64,000 nucleotides of DNA, taken from Aminobacter carboxidus (lineage in GTDB: Bacteria; Pseudomonadota; Alphaproteobacteria; Rhizobiales; Rhizobiaceae). Shown one piece after another: positions 50,742 to 59,450 of this stretch. Both the position numbers and the translations under genes were made by a program. The stretch spans positions 186,001 through 250,000 of the forward strand of contig NZ_JACZEP010000006.1 of NCBI RefSeq assembly GCF_014863355.1, given 5' to 3'. Each line of letters opens with the position of its first letter. Position 1 is the first letter of the stretch. The notes beneath the pieces were generated by a model. That model saw nothing but the letters and a program-made list of their open reading frames with translations, had not been told where the DNA came from and made no database searches.

Positions 50742-51727
50742 TGACGACCGCGACCCTATCCACCCCAAAGCCTGGCGGCCTGAAGCGCCTCATTGAGCGC
50801 TATCCATTCCTGCCTGCGCTGCTGATCGCGCTCGTGCTGCTTGGCCTCAACGGCCTCTACCAACCGCGCAGTGTCAGCTTCATCGGCATCACCGGGCTGG
50901 TGAAGACCTACCTGGCGCTGATCATGCTCGCCATCGCCCAGACCTACGTCGTCTATGCCGGCGACATCGACCTGTCGGTCGGCGCCATCGTGTCGCTGGT
51001 CAATGTCGTCATCGTCGTGATGATGGAAAAGATGGGCGGCACCGGCTTCTCGGTGGTGGCAGCACTTGGAATGGGCCTGCTCGTCGGCCTCGCCTGCGGC
51101 ATCGTCAACGGCATCGTCGTCGCCGCACTGCGACTGCAGGCGATCGTTGCGACCTTCGCCACCAGCATTTTCTTCACCGGCCTGGCGCTCTATGTCATGC
51201 CGGTTGCCGGAACACCGGCGCCGGCCACCTTCTGGCGCACCTATGGCGGCCGCTTCTTCGAAATTCCGTTCGTCTTCTATGCGGCAGTGTTGCTCGCCAT
51301 CGTGATCTACGTGCTCGCCCGCACGCGACTTGCAACGCAACTGCTCGCCGTTGGCGACGACGCGCAGGCGGCCTTTCAGAGCGGCCTGCCGGTGACGAAG
51401 ATCCGCATCCAGGGCTACGCGCTGTGCGGATTGTTCGCAGCCCTCGCCGCCTTCTGCATCACCGGTGACACGGCAAGCGGCGACCCGCTTGTCGGCGGCA
51501 AGATGACCCTGTTTTCGGTGGCTGCGGTGGTGCTCGGCGGCAGCGCGCTGTCGGGCGGCTTCGGCACCGTCGTCGGCTCGATTGTCGGGGCGCTGATCAT
51601 CGGTCTGATCAACTCGTTGGTGTTCTTCGTCGGTACCCCGTCCGAATGGCAGAACCTGGTCCAGGGCCTCGCCATCCTTGTCGCGCTTATGGCCGGCATC
51701 CTTGTGGGACGGAGGGCACGGGCATGA
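50741..51727 (+). CDS. Ribose-type sugar ABC transporter permease 1
   Basis: A 328-residue permease of the RbsC/BPD_transp_2 family with about 8-9 hydrophobic segments. The diagnostic AGDIDLSVGAIVSLVNVVIV is at about 67-86, and GSALSGGFGTVVGSIVGALIIG at about 263-284. ATG 50741 (TGATG junction with the ATPase) is preferred over GTG 50738. Overlaps the second permease by 4 bp, so two different permeases make the channel; many ribose systems have just one, but xylose/inositol-type operons with two exist. Confidence 0.92.
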   Translation: MTTATLSTPKPGGLKRLIERYPFLPALLIALVLLGLNGLYQPRSVSFIGITGLVKTYLALIMLAIAQTYVVYAGDIDLSVGAIVSLVNVVIVVMMEKMGGTGFSVVAALGMGLLVGLACGIVNGIVVAALRLQAIVATFATSIFFTGLALYVMPVAGTPAPATFWRTYGGRFFEIPFVFYAAVLLAIVIYVLARTRLATQLLAVGDDAQAAFQSGLPVTKIRIQGYALCGLFAALAAFCITGDTASGDPLVGGKMTLFSVAAVVLGGSALSGGFGTVVGSIVGALIIGLINSLVFFVGTPSEWQNLVQGLAILVALMAGILVGRRARA

Positions 51728-52713
51728 CCACGACCACGCAAACACAGGCAGCGGCGCCCTCGCCGGTGTTGACCTTCCTCAAGAAGCCACTGCTGGTGGC
51801 GCTGATCCTGATCGCCGCCCTGCTGCTGCTCGGCGAGGCGCTGTCACCGGGCTTCGCCTCGGGCCAGCAGATCCTCAGGCTGCTCATCGTCGCAGCACTT
51901 CTCGGCATCGTCGCCGCCGGCCAGAACCTGGTCATCCTTGGTGGCCGCGAAGGCATCGACCTGTCCGTCGGCGGCGTCGTTTCGCTCAGCGCCATCATCG
52001 GCGGCAACCTGATGAACGGCGCTGACGCCGGTATCCTGCCCGCGATCCTCGGCTGCATTGCCGCCGGTGCTGTGATCGGCCTGTTCAACGGCCTCGGCGT
52101 GACGCTGCTGCGCATCCCGCCGCTGGTGATGACGCTCGGCATGCTCGGCGTGTTGCAGGGCCTGCTGGTGGTGATCCGCAACGGCATCCCTTCGGGACGG
52201 GCGGCACCCGGGCTGTCGCAGTTCGTCACCCAGCCCTTCCTGCTCGGCCTGCCCGGCATTATCTGGCTGTGGGTGGCGATCGGGCTGCTGCTGGCCTTCA
52301 TGCTGGGCCGCACCGTGTTCGGCCATCGCATCTATGCCATCGGCTCAAACGAGCAGGCGGCGTTCATGGCAGGCGTGCCGGTCAAGCGAACGCGCATCGC
52401 CCTGTTCATGCTGTCGGGTGCCTTCGCCGCTGTCGCCGGCATGTGCCTGATCGGCTATTCCGGCTCATCCTTCGCCAATGTCGGGGAACAATACATGCTG
52501 CCCTCGATCATCGCCGTGGTGTTCGGCGGCACGCCTTTGTCGGGCGGCAAGGGCGGCTATACCGGCACCATGGCAGGTGCGGTGCTGCTGGTCGTTTTGC
52601 AGAGCATCCTGACCACGGTGCATATCGACGAATCCGGACGGCAGATGGTGTTCGGCGCGACATTGCTGATCCTGATGCTGTTCTATGGCCGAGGCAGGGC
52701 GATGCGCGCATGA
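51724..52713 (+). CDS. Ribose-type sugar ABC transporter permease 2
   Basis: A 329-residue permease of the same family as its neighbour, with about eight hydrophobic helices, the signature GGREGIDLSVGGVVSLSAII near 74-93 and GGTPLSGGKGGYTGTMAGAVL near 270-290. The correct start is ATG 51724, overlapping the previous stop; the frame is open 78 bp further upstream as a shadow. The stop overlaps the LacI-regulator ATG by 4 bp. Confidence 0.92.
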   Translation: MTTTTQTQAAAPSPVLTFLKKPLLVALILIAALLLLGEALSPGFASGQQILRLLIVAALLGIVAAGQNLVILGGREGIDLSVGGVVSLSAIIGGNLMNGADAGILPAILGCIAAGAVIGLFNGLGVTLLRIPPLVMTLGMLGVLQGLLVVIRNGIPSGRAAPGLSQFVTQPFLLGLPGIIWLWVAIGLLLAFMLGRTVFGHRIYAIGSNEQAAFMAGVPVKRTRIALFMLSGAFAAVAGMCLIGYSGSSFANVGEQYMLPSIIAVVFGGTPLSGGKGGYTGTMAGAVLLVVLQSILTTVHIDESGRQMVFGATLLILMLFYGRGRAMRA

Positions 52714-53726
52714 ACGAGCGACCGAAGATCAAGGACATCGCCGAGCGGCTGGGCGTTTCCGCAGCCACCGTGTCGCGCGCGCTCTCTGACAGCGGCCTCG
52801 TCGCCGAGCCGACGCTGAGCCGCATCCGCGAGGTGGCGCGTGAGATGAACTACCGGCCCAATGTCAGCGCCCGCAACCTGCGCACGCAAAAGGCGATGGC
52901 GGTGCTGATGGTCGTCCGCGACGTTGGCAACCCGTTCTATCTCGAAATTCTGAAAGGCGTCGAAGCCACCGCCCGCGCCGCCGGCTACTCGGTGCTGATG
53001 GGCAACACCGAAAACGACTCCGATCGCGAAGTCGAGTATTTCGACATGCTGCGCGACGGCCATGCCGACGGCATGATCCTGATGACCGGCAAGCTGCCGG
53101 AGCGCGAGGGCTTCCTCGCCTCGGTCGAGGGCGGCGCGCCGATCGTTGTCGCGCTGGAGGAGATCCAGAACGCCGACTTCCCGCATGTGATGGTCGACAA
53201 CGAGGCCGCTGCGCGCAACGCGGTCGAGCACCTGATCGGCCTCGGCCATGTCAGGATCGCCCATGTCTCCGGGCCGGTGCCCGAAATCATGAGCGTCGAC
53301 CGCCGCGATGGCTACCGCTCGGCCATGCAGGCCGCGGGCCTCGCCATTGCCGACGGCTACGAGCAGCGCGGCGATTATCTGCTGCACACCGGCCAGCGCC
53401 TGTGCCGGGCGCTGTTCGAGCTGCCCGACCCGCCGACGGCAATCTTCGTCGCCAACGACGAAATGGCCTTCGGCGTGATCCACGAATTGCGCAAGCTCGG
53501 CCTCGACGTGCCCGGCCAGGTCTCGGTCGTCGGCTTCGACGACCTGTTCCTCAGCGAGGCCTTCTACCCGCCGCTGACCACCGTCAGCCAGCCGCGCACC
53601 GACATCGGCCGCGCCGCCATGACCATGCTGCTCGACCTGCTGTCGGGCGGACTTACGCCGCGCAAGCCGGTGATGCTGCCGACCACGCTCAAGGTTCGCG
53701 GCACCACAGCACCTGCGCCGAAATGA
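52710..53726 (+). CDS. LacI-family transcriptional regulator
   Basis: A 338-residue repressor. N-terminal helix-turn-helix KIKDIAERLGVSAATVSRAL (about 6-25) with hinge MNYRPNVSARNLRTQ near 47-61, followed by a periplasmic-binding-like ligand domain: VVRDVGNPFYLEILKGVEAT and the FVANDEMAFGVIHELRKLGL, VVGFDDLFLSEAF pair near 245-285. ATG 52710 overlaps the permease stop. Encoded inside the operon it probably controls through the CG-centred site at 48068, with the imported sugar as inducer. Confidence 0.93.
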   Translation: MNERPKIKDIAERLGVSAATVSRALSDSGLVAEPTLSRIREVAREMNYRPNVSARNLRTQKAMAVLMVVRDVGNPFYLEILKGVEATARAAGYSVLMGNTENDSDREVEYFDMLRDGHADGMILMTGKLPEREGFLASVEGGAPIVVALEEIQNADFPHVMVDNEAAARNAVEHLIGLGHVRIAHVSGPVPEIMSVDRRDGYRSAMQAAGLAIADGYEQRGDYLLHTGQRLCRALFELPDPPTAIFVANDEMAFGVIHELRKLGLDVPGQVSVVGFDDLFLSEAFYPPLTTVSQPRTDIGRAAMTMLLDLLSGGLTPRKPVMLPTTLKVRGTTAPAPK

Positions 53727-53747
53727 TTACAGTCTAGGGGACCATAC

Positions 53748-54992
53748 ATGACCGGATTGCCCAAACAGCGGCTGCGCGTCGGCTTCGTCGGAAGCGGCTT
53801 TATCGCGGACTTCCACCTCAAGGGCATGCTCGGCGTGCGCAATGTCGACGTCACCGGCGTGTTCAGCCGCAAGGCGGAAAACCGGGCCCGCTTCGCCAAC
53901 CGCGTTGCCGAACTCGGCCTCGGCGAATGCACCAGCCACGACAGCTTGGAATCGCTTGTTAACGCCGACAATGTCGATGCGATCTGGATCCTGTCGCCTA
54001 ACTACACCCGCCTCGACGTGATGCGCACGCTACATGCCGAGGTGAAGGCCGGCCGCAGCAAGGTCATCGCTGTCGCCTGCGAAAAGCCGCTGGCCCGCAC
54101 CATCGCCGAGGCGCGCGAGATGCTGCGCCTGGCCGAAGACGCCGGCCTCAACCACGGCTATCTCGAAAACCAGGTGTTCTGCACACCGGTCATTCGCGGC
54201 AAGGATATCATCTGGCGCCGTGCCGCCTCGGCTACCGGCCGGCCCTATCTGGCGCGTGCCGCGGAAGAGCATTCCGGCCCGCACGAGCCGTGGTTCTGGC
54301 AGGGCGACAAGCAGGGCGGCGGGGTGTTGTCCGACATGATGTGCCACAGCGTCGAGGTCGCCCGCCACCTGCTGACCAAGCCGGGTGCTCAGCGCAAGTC
54401 GCTGACCATCAAGCAGGTCAGCGGCACCGTCGCCAATCTCAAATGGACGCGGCCCAACTATGCCGACCAGCTGCGCAAGCGCTTTGGCAATGATGTCGAC
54501 TACCGCAACCGCCCGTCGGAGGATTTCGCCCGCGGCACCATCCTGCTCGAGGACGAGGACGGCAACGAACTGGTCATCGAGGCGACGACCTCCTGGGCCT
54601 ATGTCGGGGCCGGCCTGCGCATCCAGCTCGAACTGCTCGGGCCCGAATATGCGATGGAGTTCAACTCGCTCAACACCGGGCTCAAGATCTTCATGTCGCG
54701 CGAGGTCAAGGGCGAGGAAGGCGAGGACTTGGTCGAGAAGCAGAATGCCGAACAGGGCCTGATGCCGGTGCTCGAAGACGAGGCCGGCGTCTATGGCTAC
54801 ACCGATGAGAACCGCCACATGGTCGAGTGCTTCCGCAAGGGCGAAACGCCGATGGAAACCTTCCATGACGGCCTCGCCGTCGTCGAGATCCTGATGGGAC
54901 TGTATCGCTCGGCCGAAATCAGCGGCTCGGTCAGCTTCCCGGCGCCGGAGCTCGAAAACTATGTGCCGGTGGTCGCCCGCACGGGCGCCTGA
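53748..54992 (+). CDS. Gfo/Idh/MocA family oxidoreductase
   Basis: A 414-residue NAD(P)-dependent sugar or cyclitol dehydrogenase. Rossmann start RLRVGFVGSGFIADFHLKGM (residues 8-27), catalytic lysine in ACEKPLARTIAEAREML near 108 and DMMCHSVEVARHLL near 196. It is longer than common members (350-400). Follows the LacI gene by 21 bp and is last in the ribose-type operon, so it presumably catalyses the first step on the imported compound. Unlike the family member at 32186 it shows little similarity beyond the domain level. Confidence 0.9.
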   Translation: MTGLPKQRLRVGFVGSGFIADFHLKGMLGVRNVDVTGVFSRKAENRARFANRVAELGLGECTSHDSLESLVNADNVDAIWILSPNYTRLDVMRTLHAEVKAGRSKVIAVACEKPLARTIAEAREMLRLAEDAGLNHGYLENQVFCTPVIRGKDIIWRRAASATGRPYLARAAEEHSGPHEPWFWQGDKQGGGVLSDMMCHSVEVARHLLTKPGAQRKSLTIKQVSGTVANLKWTRPNYADQLRKRFGNDVDYRNRPSEDFARGTILLEDEDGNELVIEATTSWAYVGAGLRIQLELLGPEYAMEFNSLNTGLKIFMSREVKGEEGEDLVEKQNAEQGLMPVLEDEAGVYGYTDENRHMVECFRKGETPMETFHDGLAVVEILMGLYRSAEISGSVSFPAPELENYVPVVARTGA

Positions 54993-55043
54993 GCGGATCA
55001 TCCGACGGCCGGATCATGGAGCGCCGCTCCGGTCGGCTGGCGA

Positions 55044-55077
55044 CGGGCAAGGCCACTGTGTCAAATGACCTTGCCCG
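55044..55077 (+). terminator. Hairpin after the ribose-type operon
   Basis: CGGGCAAGG ... CCTTGCCCG, a 9-bp perfect stem with a 16-nt loop, 50 bp after the oxidoreductase stop. No T tract follows, so its role as terminator is tentative. The remainder of the 219-bp gap to 55212 shows an AT-rich patch (55100-55135) that may hold the promoter of the next gene. Confidence 0.45.
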
Positions 55078-55211
55078 AGCCCCAGAGACACGTTGGGCAG
55101 GGTCGTCAAATCATTCGAAACACGTTATGATTTGCCCAGGTGAAGGTCGCGGTTTGGCGTGACCACTCTTGCCAAGCGCGAGCCGCGACCCACCCCAACG
55201 GAGGAGTGGTC

Positions 55212-56084
55212 ATGGCAAGTTTCCATGTGTACGCAGGCGCCACCAATACGATCGTGCATCCCGCGATCCGCCGCATAACGGTCGCGGATGTGTTTGACGC
55301 GCTGCGACGTGGCTTCGACGACTTTTGGGACAAGCCTTCGCATTACGTTTTCCTGTGCCTGATCTACCCGGTCGTCGGGGTGTTCCTGATCACATGGACT
55401 TCTGGCGGCAACGCCCTGCAGCTCATTTTCCCGCTGATGTCCGGCTTTGCCTTGCTCGGCCCATTTTTCGGAATAGGCCTGTACGAGATCAGCCGAAGGC
55501 GCGAGCAAAACCTCGACACGTCCTGGAAGCATGCCTTCGATGTCAGGCATTCGCCGGCCATTCCTGCAATGCTGGCCATCGGCATCATGCTGCTCGTGCT
55601 TTTCGTCGCGTGGCTGCTGGTCGCGCAGGGGCTCTACACCTGGCTTTACGGGGCCGGCGCACCGCAGTCGATGGCAGCTTTCTTCGGCGATCTCTTCACC
55701 ACCCAGCGCGGCTGGACGCTGATTATCCTGGGCAATCTGATCGGTTTCCTGTTCGCCCTGGCAGTGCTCTGCACCACCGTCGTCGCCTTGCCGTTGCTGC
55801 TCGACTGCGATGTCGGTGCCTATGCCGCGATCGAAACCTCGGCACGGGCGGTGCGGGCCAATCCGCTGCCAATGCTGCTATGGGGCCTGATCGTCGCTGT
55901 CGCGCTGCTGATCGGGTCGCTGCCGTTCCTGGCGGGCCTTGCCATCGTCATCCCGGTGCTCGGCCACGCGACGTGGCACCTCTATCGCAAGGTCGTGGAA
56001 GTCCCGGCCGACAAGAAGACGCCCCTGCCACCTACTCCCGACAAGGGGGAAGATGGACACTTCCCATACTGGCTTCGCGGGTAA
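55212..56084 (+). CDS. DUF2189 domain-containing membrane protein
   Basis: A 290-residue inner-membrane protein of the DUF2189 family, function unknown. ATG 55212 has GGAGGAG; the earlier in-frame start at 55140 is rejected. After VADVFDALRRGFDDFWDKPS (about 25-45) come about six hydrophobic helices: HYVFLCLIYPVVGVFLI, IFPLMSGFALLGPFFGIGLY, MLAIGIMLLVLFVAWLLVA, LIILGNLIGFLFALAVLCTT, LLLDCDVGAYAAIETSARAV (loop) and MLLWGLIVAVALLIGSLPFL. It stands alone and is convergent with the ECF sigma gene (8-bp gap). Confidence 0.88.
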   Translation: MASFHVYAGATNTIVHPAIRRITVADVFDALRRGFDDFWDKPSHYVFLCLIYPVVGVFLITWTSGGNALQLIFPLMSGFALLGPFFGIGLYEISRRREQNLDTSWKHAFDVRHSPAIPAMLAIGIMLLVLFVAWLLVAQGLYTWLYGAGAPQSMAAFFGDLFTTQRGWTLIILGNLIGFLFALAVLCTTVVALPLLLDCDVGAYAAIETSARAVRANPLPMLLWGLIVAVALLIGSLPFLAGLAIVIPVLGHATWHLYRKVVEVPADKKTPLPPTPDKGEDGHFPYWLRG

Positions 56085-56092
56085 TCGCGCCG

Positions 56093-57385
56093 CTACTGCA
56101 GCTGACGGCTTGGCGCCTTGGCGGGTGCCTTCACCGGTGTTGGTGAAGGCACCGAAAGCCGATCGAGATGCATGCGGATATGGGCGGCCTCGGCTGCGGT
56201 GTTGGCCAGCGCGATCGCCCGGTCGAAAGCTTCGCGCGCCTCGTCGGTGCGGCCGAGCTGCATCAGCAAGCCGCCCTTGACGCCGAAGAAATGGAAATAG
56301 CCTGACAGTTTCGGCGCCAGCGGCTCGATCAGCTTCAGCGCCGCCTCCGGCCCGCGCAATTTAGCGAAGGCAACGGCGCGGTTGAGCGTGACGACCGGCG
56401 ACGGCGTCATCGATTCCAGCACCGAATAGAGCAGGTCGATCTCGGCCCAGTCGGTGTCCTCTGGCTTTGCCGCGCGGGCATGCAGTGCCGCGATCGCCGA
56501 CTGGATCTGGTAGGGGCCGGGACGGCGGTGGCGCATGGCCTTGTCGATCAGCGCAAGACCCTCGTCGATCAGCGCCTTGTTCCACAGCGTGCGGTCCTGA
56601 TCGTCCATCAGCACCAGTTCGCCATTGGCATCGAAACGGGCGGCGGCGCGGGCATGCTGGAGCAGCAGCAGCGCTGTCAGGCCCATCACCTCCGGCTCGG
56701 TTTGGAACAGGCGCAGCAACAGCCGCGCCAGCCTTATCGCCTCCTCGCATAGCGGCGCGCGGTTGGCGATCTCGGTGGCGCCGGCGGAATAGCCTTCGTT
56801 GAAGACGAGATAAACCATCGCCAGCACGGCGGCGACGCGTTCGGAGCGCTCGACCGGGCCGGGCGCCTCGAACGGCACGTCGGCGTTGGCGATGCGCGCC
56901 TTGGCGCGGGTGATGCGCTGTTCCATAGCGCTTTCGCCGACAAGGAAGGCGCGCGCGATCTGCTTGACCGACAGGCCCGAGACGATGCGCAAGGCCAGTG
57001 CCACCTGCTGCGTCGCCGGCAGGTCGGGATGGCAGCAGATGAACAGCAGGCGCAAAATGTCGTCGCGGTAGTGCTGGCCGTCGAGCCGCTCGGCGATATT
57101 GGCTTCGGCATCCTCGAGATCTGACACCAGTTCCTCTGCCGGCAGCGGCGCCTGCTTGCTCTGGCGGCGGGCGGCGTCGATGCCGGAATTGCGGCCGACG
57201 AAAATCAGCCAGGCGGCCGGATCACGCGGCGGTCCCTTCTCCGGCCAACTGCGCAAGGCACGCAGGCAGGCCTCCTGGAACGCTTCTTCTGCGGTATCGA
57301 GATTGCGGAAGTAGCGCAGCAGGGCTGCCACGGCCTGCGGCCGGGCGGAAGAAAGTGCCGTGTTGATCCAGGCCGGGTCGGTCAT
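56093..57385 (-). CDS. ECF sigma factor with C-terminal TPR-like extension (ECF42 type)
   Basis: A 430-residue sigma factor. Region 2 at about 15-75 (ALLRYFRNLDTAEEAFQEAC, PAAWLIFVGRNSGIDAARR), region 4 near 135-170 (LRIVSGLSVKQIARAFLVGE, AMEQRITRAKARI), then a 250-residue C-terminal domain with the VYLVFNEGYSAG motif and helical repeats. This structure and the adjacent YCII gene identify the ECF42 group, in which no anti-sigma factor is present and the C-terminal domain is needed for activity. ATG 57385 overlaps the YCII stop. Just before the stop codon a perfect 12-bp hairpin is coded (56124-56153). Confidence 0.92.
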   Translation of the reverse strand: MTDPAWINTALSSARPQAVAALLRYFRNLDTAEEAFQEACLRALRSWPEKGPPRDPAAWLIFVGRNSGIDAARRQSKQAPLPAEELVSDLEDAEANIAERLDGQHYRDDILRLLFICCHPDLPATQQVALALRIVSGLSVKQIARAFLVGESAMEQRITRAKARIANADVPFEAPGPVERSERVAAVLAMVYLVFNEGYSAGATEIANRAPLCEEAIRLARLLLRLFQTEPEVMGLTALLLLQHARAAARFDANGELVLMDDQDRTLWNKALIDEGLALIDKAMRHRRPGPYQIQSAIAALHARAAKPEDTDWAEIDLLYSVLESMTPSPVVTLNRAVAFAKLRGPEAALKLIEPLAPKLSGYFHFFGVKGGLLMQLGRTDEAREAFDRAIALANTAAEAAHIRMHLDRLSVPSPTPVKAPAKAPSRQLQ

Positions 57386-57756
57386 GCTGCCTCTTTTCCG
57401 GGGAAAAATGCGCCGATCGGGCGCAGTTCGTAAGAGCCGCCGCCAGGATTGGCATCGGCCAGTTCTCGGGCGACATCGACGGCATCGTCGAGCGACGCGC
57501 AATCGACGACGTAGAAGCCGAGGAACTGTTCCTTGGTTTCAGCGAACGGTCCGTCGATGACCAGCGGTTCATCGTTGGTCTTGCGCAACGTGGTGGCGGC
57601 CGTCGTCGGCATCAGGCGCGCAACAGGCCCGAGCCTGCCCTGGTCGCGGAGCTTGCCGGTCACGACCTGAAGACGGGCCATCACCTCGTCGTCCTGCTCC
57701 TTGGACCAGGCGCAGACGACGTCTTCGTTGTTGTAGCAGAGGATGGCGTAGAGCAT
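57382..57756 (-). CDS. YCII-related (DGPF) protein
   Basis: A 124-residue small protein of the YCII/DGPF superfamily, with MLYAILCYNNEDVVCAWSKE at the start and the namesake VIDGPFAETKEQFLGFYVVD near 67-86. Such proteins are nearly always next to ECF42 sigma factors and are likely members of the regulon. ATG 57756 has AAGGA upstream; the frame open to 58002 is not convincing. The stop overlaps the sigma gene start (ATGA), so the YCII protein is made first. Confidence 0.92.
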   Translation of the reverse strand: MLYAILCYNNEDVVCAWSKEQDDEVMARLQVVTGKLRDQGRLGPVARLMPTTAATTLRKTNDEPLVIDGPFAETKEQFLGFYVVDCASLDDAVDVARELADANPGGGSYELRPIGAFFPGKEAA

Positions 57757-57943
57757 CTTTTCAGTTCCTTCATGACTAGGACGCGCGAGTATGCGCAAAT
57801 CCGACAGGGCTTCAGCAATTTTTTCGTCGTTCGCGAGGACCAATGCCTTCGGCCATCGTGATGGCTTGTGAAAAGCCGGGAGAGGTGCAGATATGGCGCC
57901 GGTTTGGCGCCTGCAAGGTGCCGGCGAGGTTGGAGGATCACCG

Positions 57944-59221
57944 ATGAAAAACGCCGAAATTTCACAACGCAAGATGCAGACCATCGCCCGCGGCGTCGGC
58001 ATGACGACGCAGGTCTATGCCGACCGCGCCGAGAACTCCGAGATCTGGGATGTTGAAGGCCGCCGCTACATCGACTTCTCCTCCGGCATCGCCGTGGTCA
58101 ACACCGGCCACCGCCACCCGCGCGTCATCGAAGCGGTGAAAGCGCAGCTCGACCGCTTCACCCACACCTGCCACCAGGTCGTGCCTTATGAGAGCTATGT
58201 CCGGCTCGGCGAAAGGCTGAACGCGATCGCCCCGATGAAGGGCGACAAGCGCACCGTCTTCGTCACCACGGGTGCCGAAGCCGTGGAGAACGCCATCAAG
58301 ATCGCCCGCAACGCCACCGGACGCCAGGCCGTCATCGCCTTTGCCGGCGGCTTCCACGGCCGCACCTTCATGGGCATGGCGCTGACCGGCAAGGTGCAGC
58401 CCTACAAGGCAGGCTTTGGCGCCATGCCGGGCGACGTCTTCCACGCGCCGTTCCCTGTGCCGCTGCATGGCGTGACGACGGCCGATGCGCTCGCAGCGCT
58501 CGACCGGCTGTTCAAGGCCGATGTCGACCCGGCGCGAGTCGCTGCCATCATCATCGAGCCGGTGCAGGGCGAAGGCGGCTTCTACGAGGTGCCGCGCGAC
58601 TTCATGACCGCGCTACGCAAGGTCTGCGACCAGCATGGCATGCTCTTGATCACTGATGAGGTGCAGACCGGTTTCGCCCGCACCGGCAAGATGTTTGCGA
58701 TGGACCATCACGATGTCGCGCCCGACCTTATGACCATGGCCAAGAGCCTCGCCGGCGGCTTCCCGCTCGCCGCCGTCACCGGCCGGGCCGAACTGATGGA
58801 CGCGCCCAATCCCGGCGGCCTCGGCGGCACCTATGGCGGCAGCCCGATCGGCGTCGCTGCGGCACACGCCGTGCTCGACGTCATCGAGGATGAGAAACTG
58901 TGCGACCGCGCCAACCAGCTCGGCGCGCGGCTCAAGCAGCGGCTGGAATCGTTGCGCGACGACGTGCCCGAAATCGTCGACATCCGCGGCCCCGGCTTCA
59001 TGAACGCGGTCGAGTTCAACGACGTGAAGACCAGGCTGCCTTCGGCCGACTTCGCCAATGCGGTGCGGCTCAAGGCGCTGGAAAAAGGCCTGATCCTGTT
59101 GACCTGCGGCGTCCACGGCAACGTCATCCGCTTCCTGGCGCCAATCACCATCCAGGACGAGGTGCTGACCGAGGCGCTCGACATCCTCGAGGCGTCGATC
59201 CGGGAAAGCCGGACGGCCTGA
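57944..59221 (+). CDS. gabT: 4-aminobutyrate aminotransferase
   Basis: A 425-residue class-III PLP aminotransferase, 4-aminobutyrate + 2-oxoglutarate to succinate semialdehyde + glutamate. PLP lysine K267 in MTMAKSLAGGFPLAAVTG, the preceding LLITDEVQTGFARTGKMFAM with the invariant aspartate, and VTTGAEAVENAIKIARNATG near 105. Starts MKNAEISQRK at ATG 57944, with GGAGG about 8 bp upstream; this is typical of GabT. Alone, without a gabD neighbour. Close relatives act on 5-aminovalerate too. Confidence 0.92.
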   Translation: MKNAEISQRKMQTIARGVGMTTQVYADRAENSEIWDVEGRRYIDFSSGIAVVNTGHRHPRVIEAVKAQLDRFTHTCHQVVPYESYVRLGERLNAIAPMKGDKRTVFVTTGAEAVENAIKIARNATGRQAVIAFAGGFHGRTFMGMALTGKVQPYKAGFGAMPGDVFHAPFPVPLHGVTTADALAALDRLFKADVDPARVAAIIIEPVQGEGGFYEVPRDFMTALRKVCDQHGMLLITDEVQTGFARTGKMFAMDHHDVAPDLMTMAKSLAGGFPLAAVTGRAELMDAPNPGGLGGTYGGSPIGVAAAHAVLDVIEDEKLCDRANQLGARLKQRLESLRDDVPEIVDIRGPGFMNAVEFNDVKTRLPSADFANAVRLKALEKGLILLTCGVHGNVIRFLAPITIQDEVLTEALDILEASIRESRTA

Positions 59222-59244
59222 CACTGCCCTCTCCGTAGGTTAAT

Positions 59245-59438
59245 GCCGCCCCTCACCCTTACCCTCTCCCTGTGAAGAACGGGGAGAGGGAGCGTCAACG
59301 TTGCGGCCAGCCTTCTTTTCGGAAACCGCGGCCGCCTTATCTTTGGCAACTAAAAGCAGCATGGCGCAGGCGGAGAAGCTTCGTCCTTCTCCCCGTCATT
59401 ACGGGGAGAAGGACCGGCAGGGGATGAGGGGCAGCGCC
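59245..59438. repeat. RIME-like palindromic mosaic element
   Basis: Two modules: GCCGCCCCTCACCC plus CCCTCTCCC...GGGGAGAGGG (59245-59290), then 12-bp stem TCCTTCTCCCCG / CGGGGAGAAGGA (59384-59413) followed by GGCAGGGGATGAGGGGCAGC (from 59416). The same modules in another order are at 6332-6458. Sits between convergent gabT and the flavoprotein gene. Confidence 0.8.
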
Positions 59439-59450
59439 AAGTTGGCGGAA

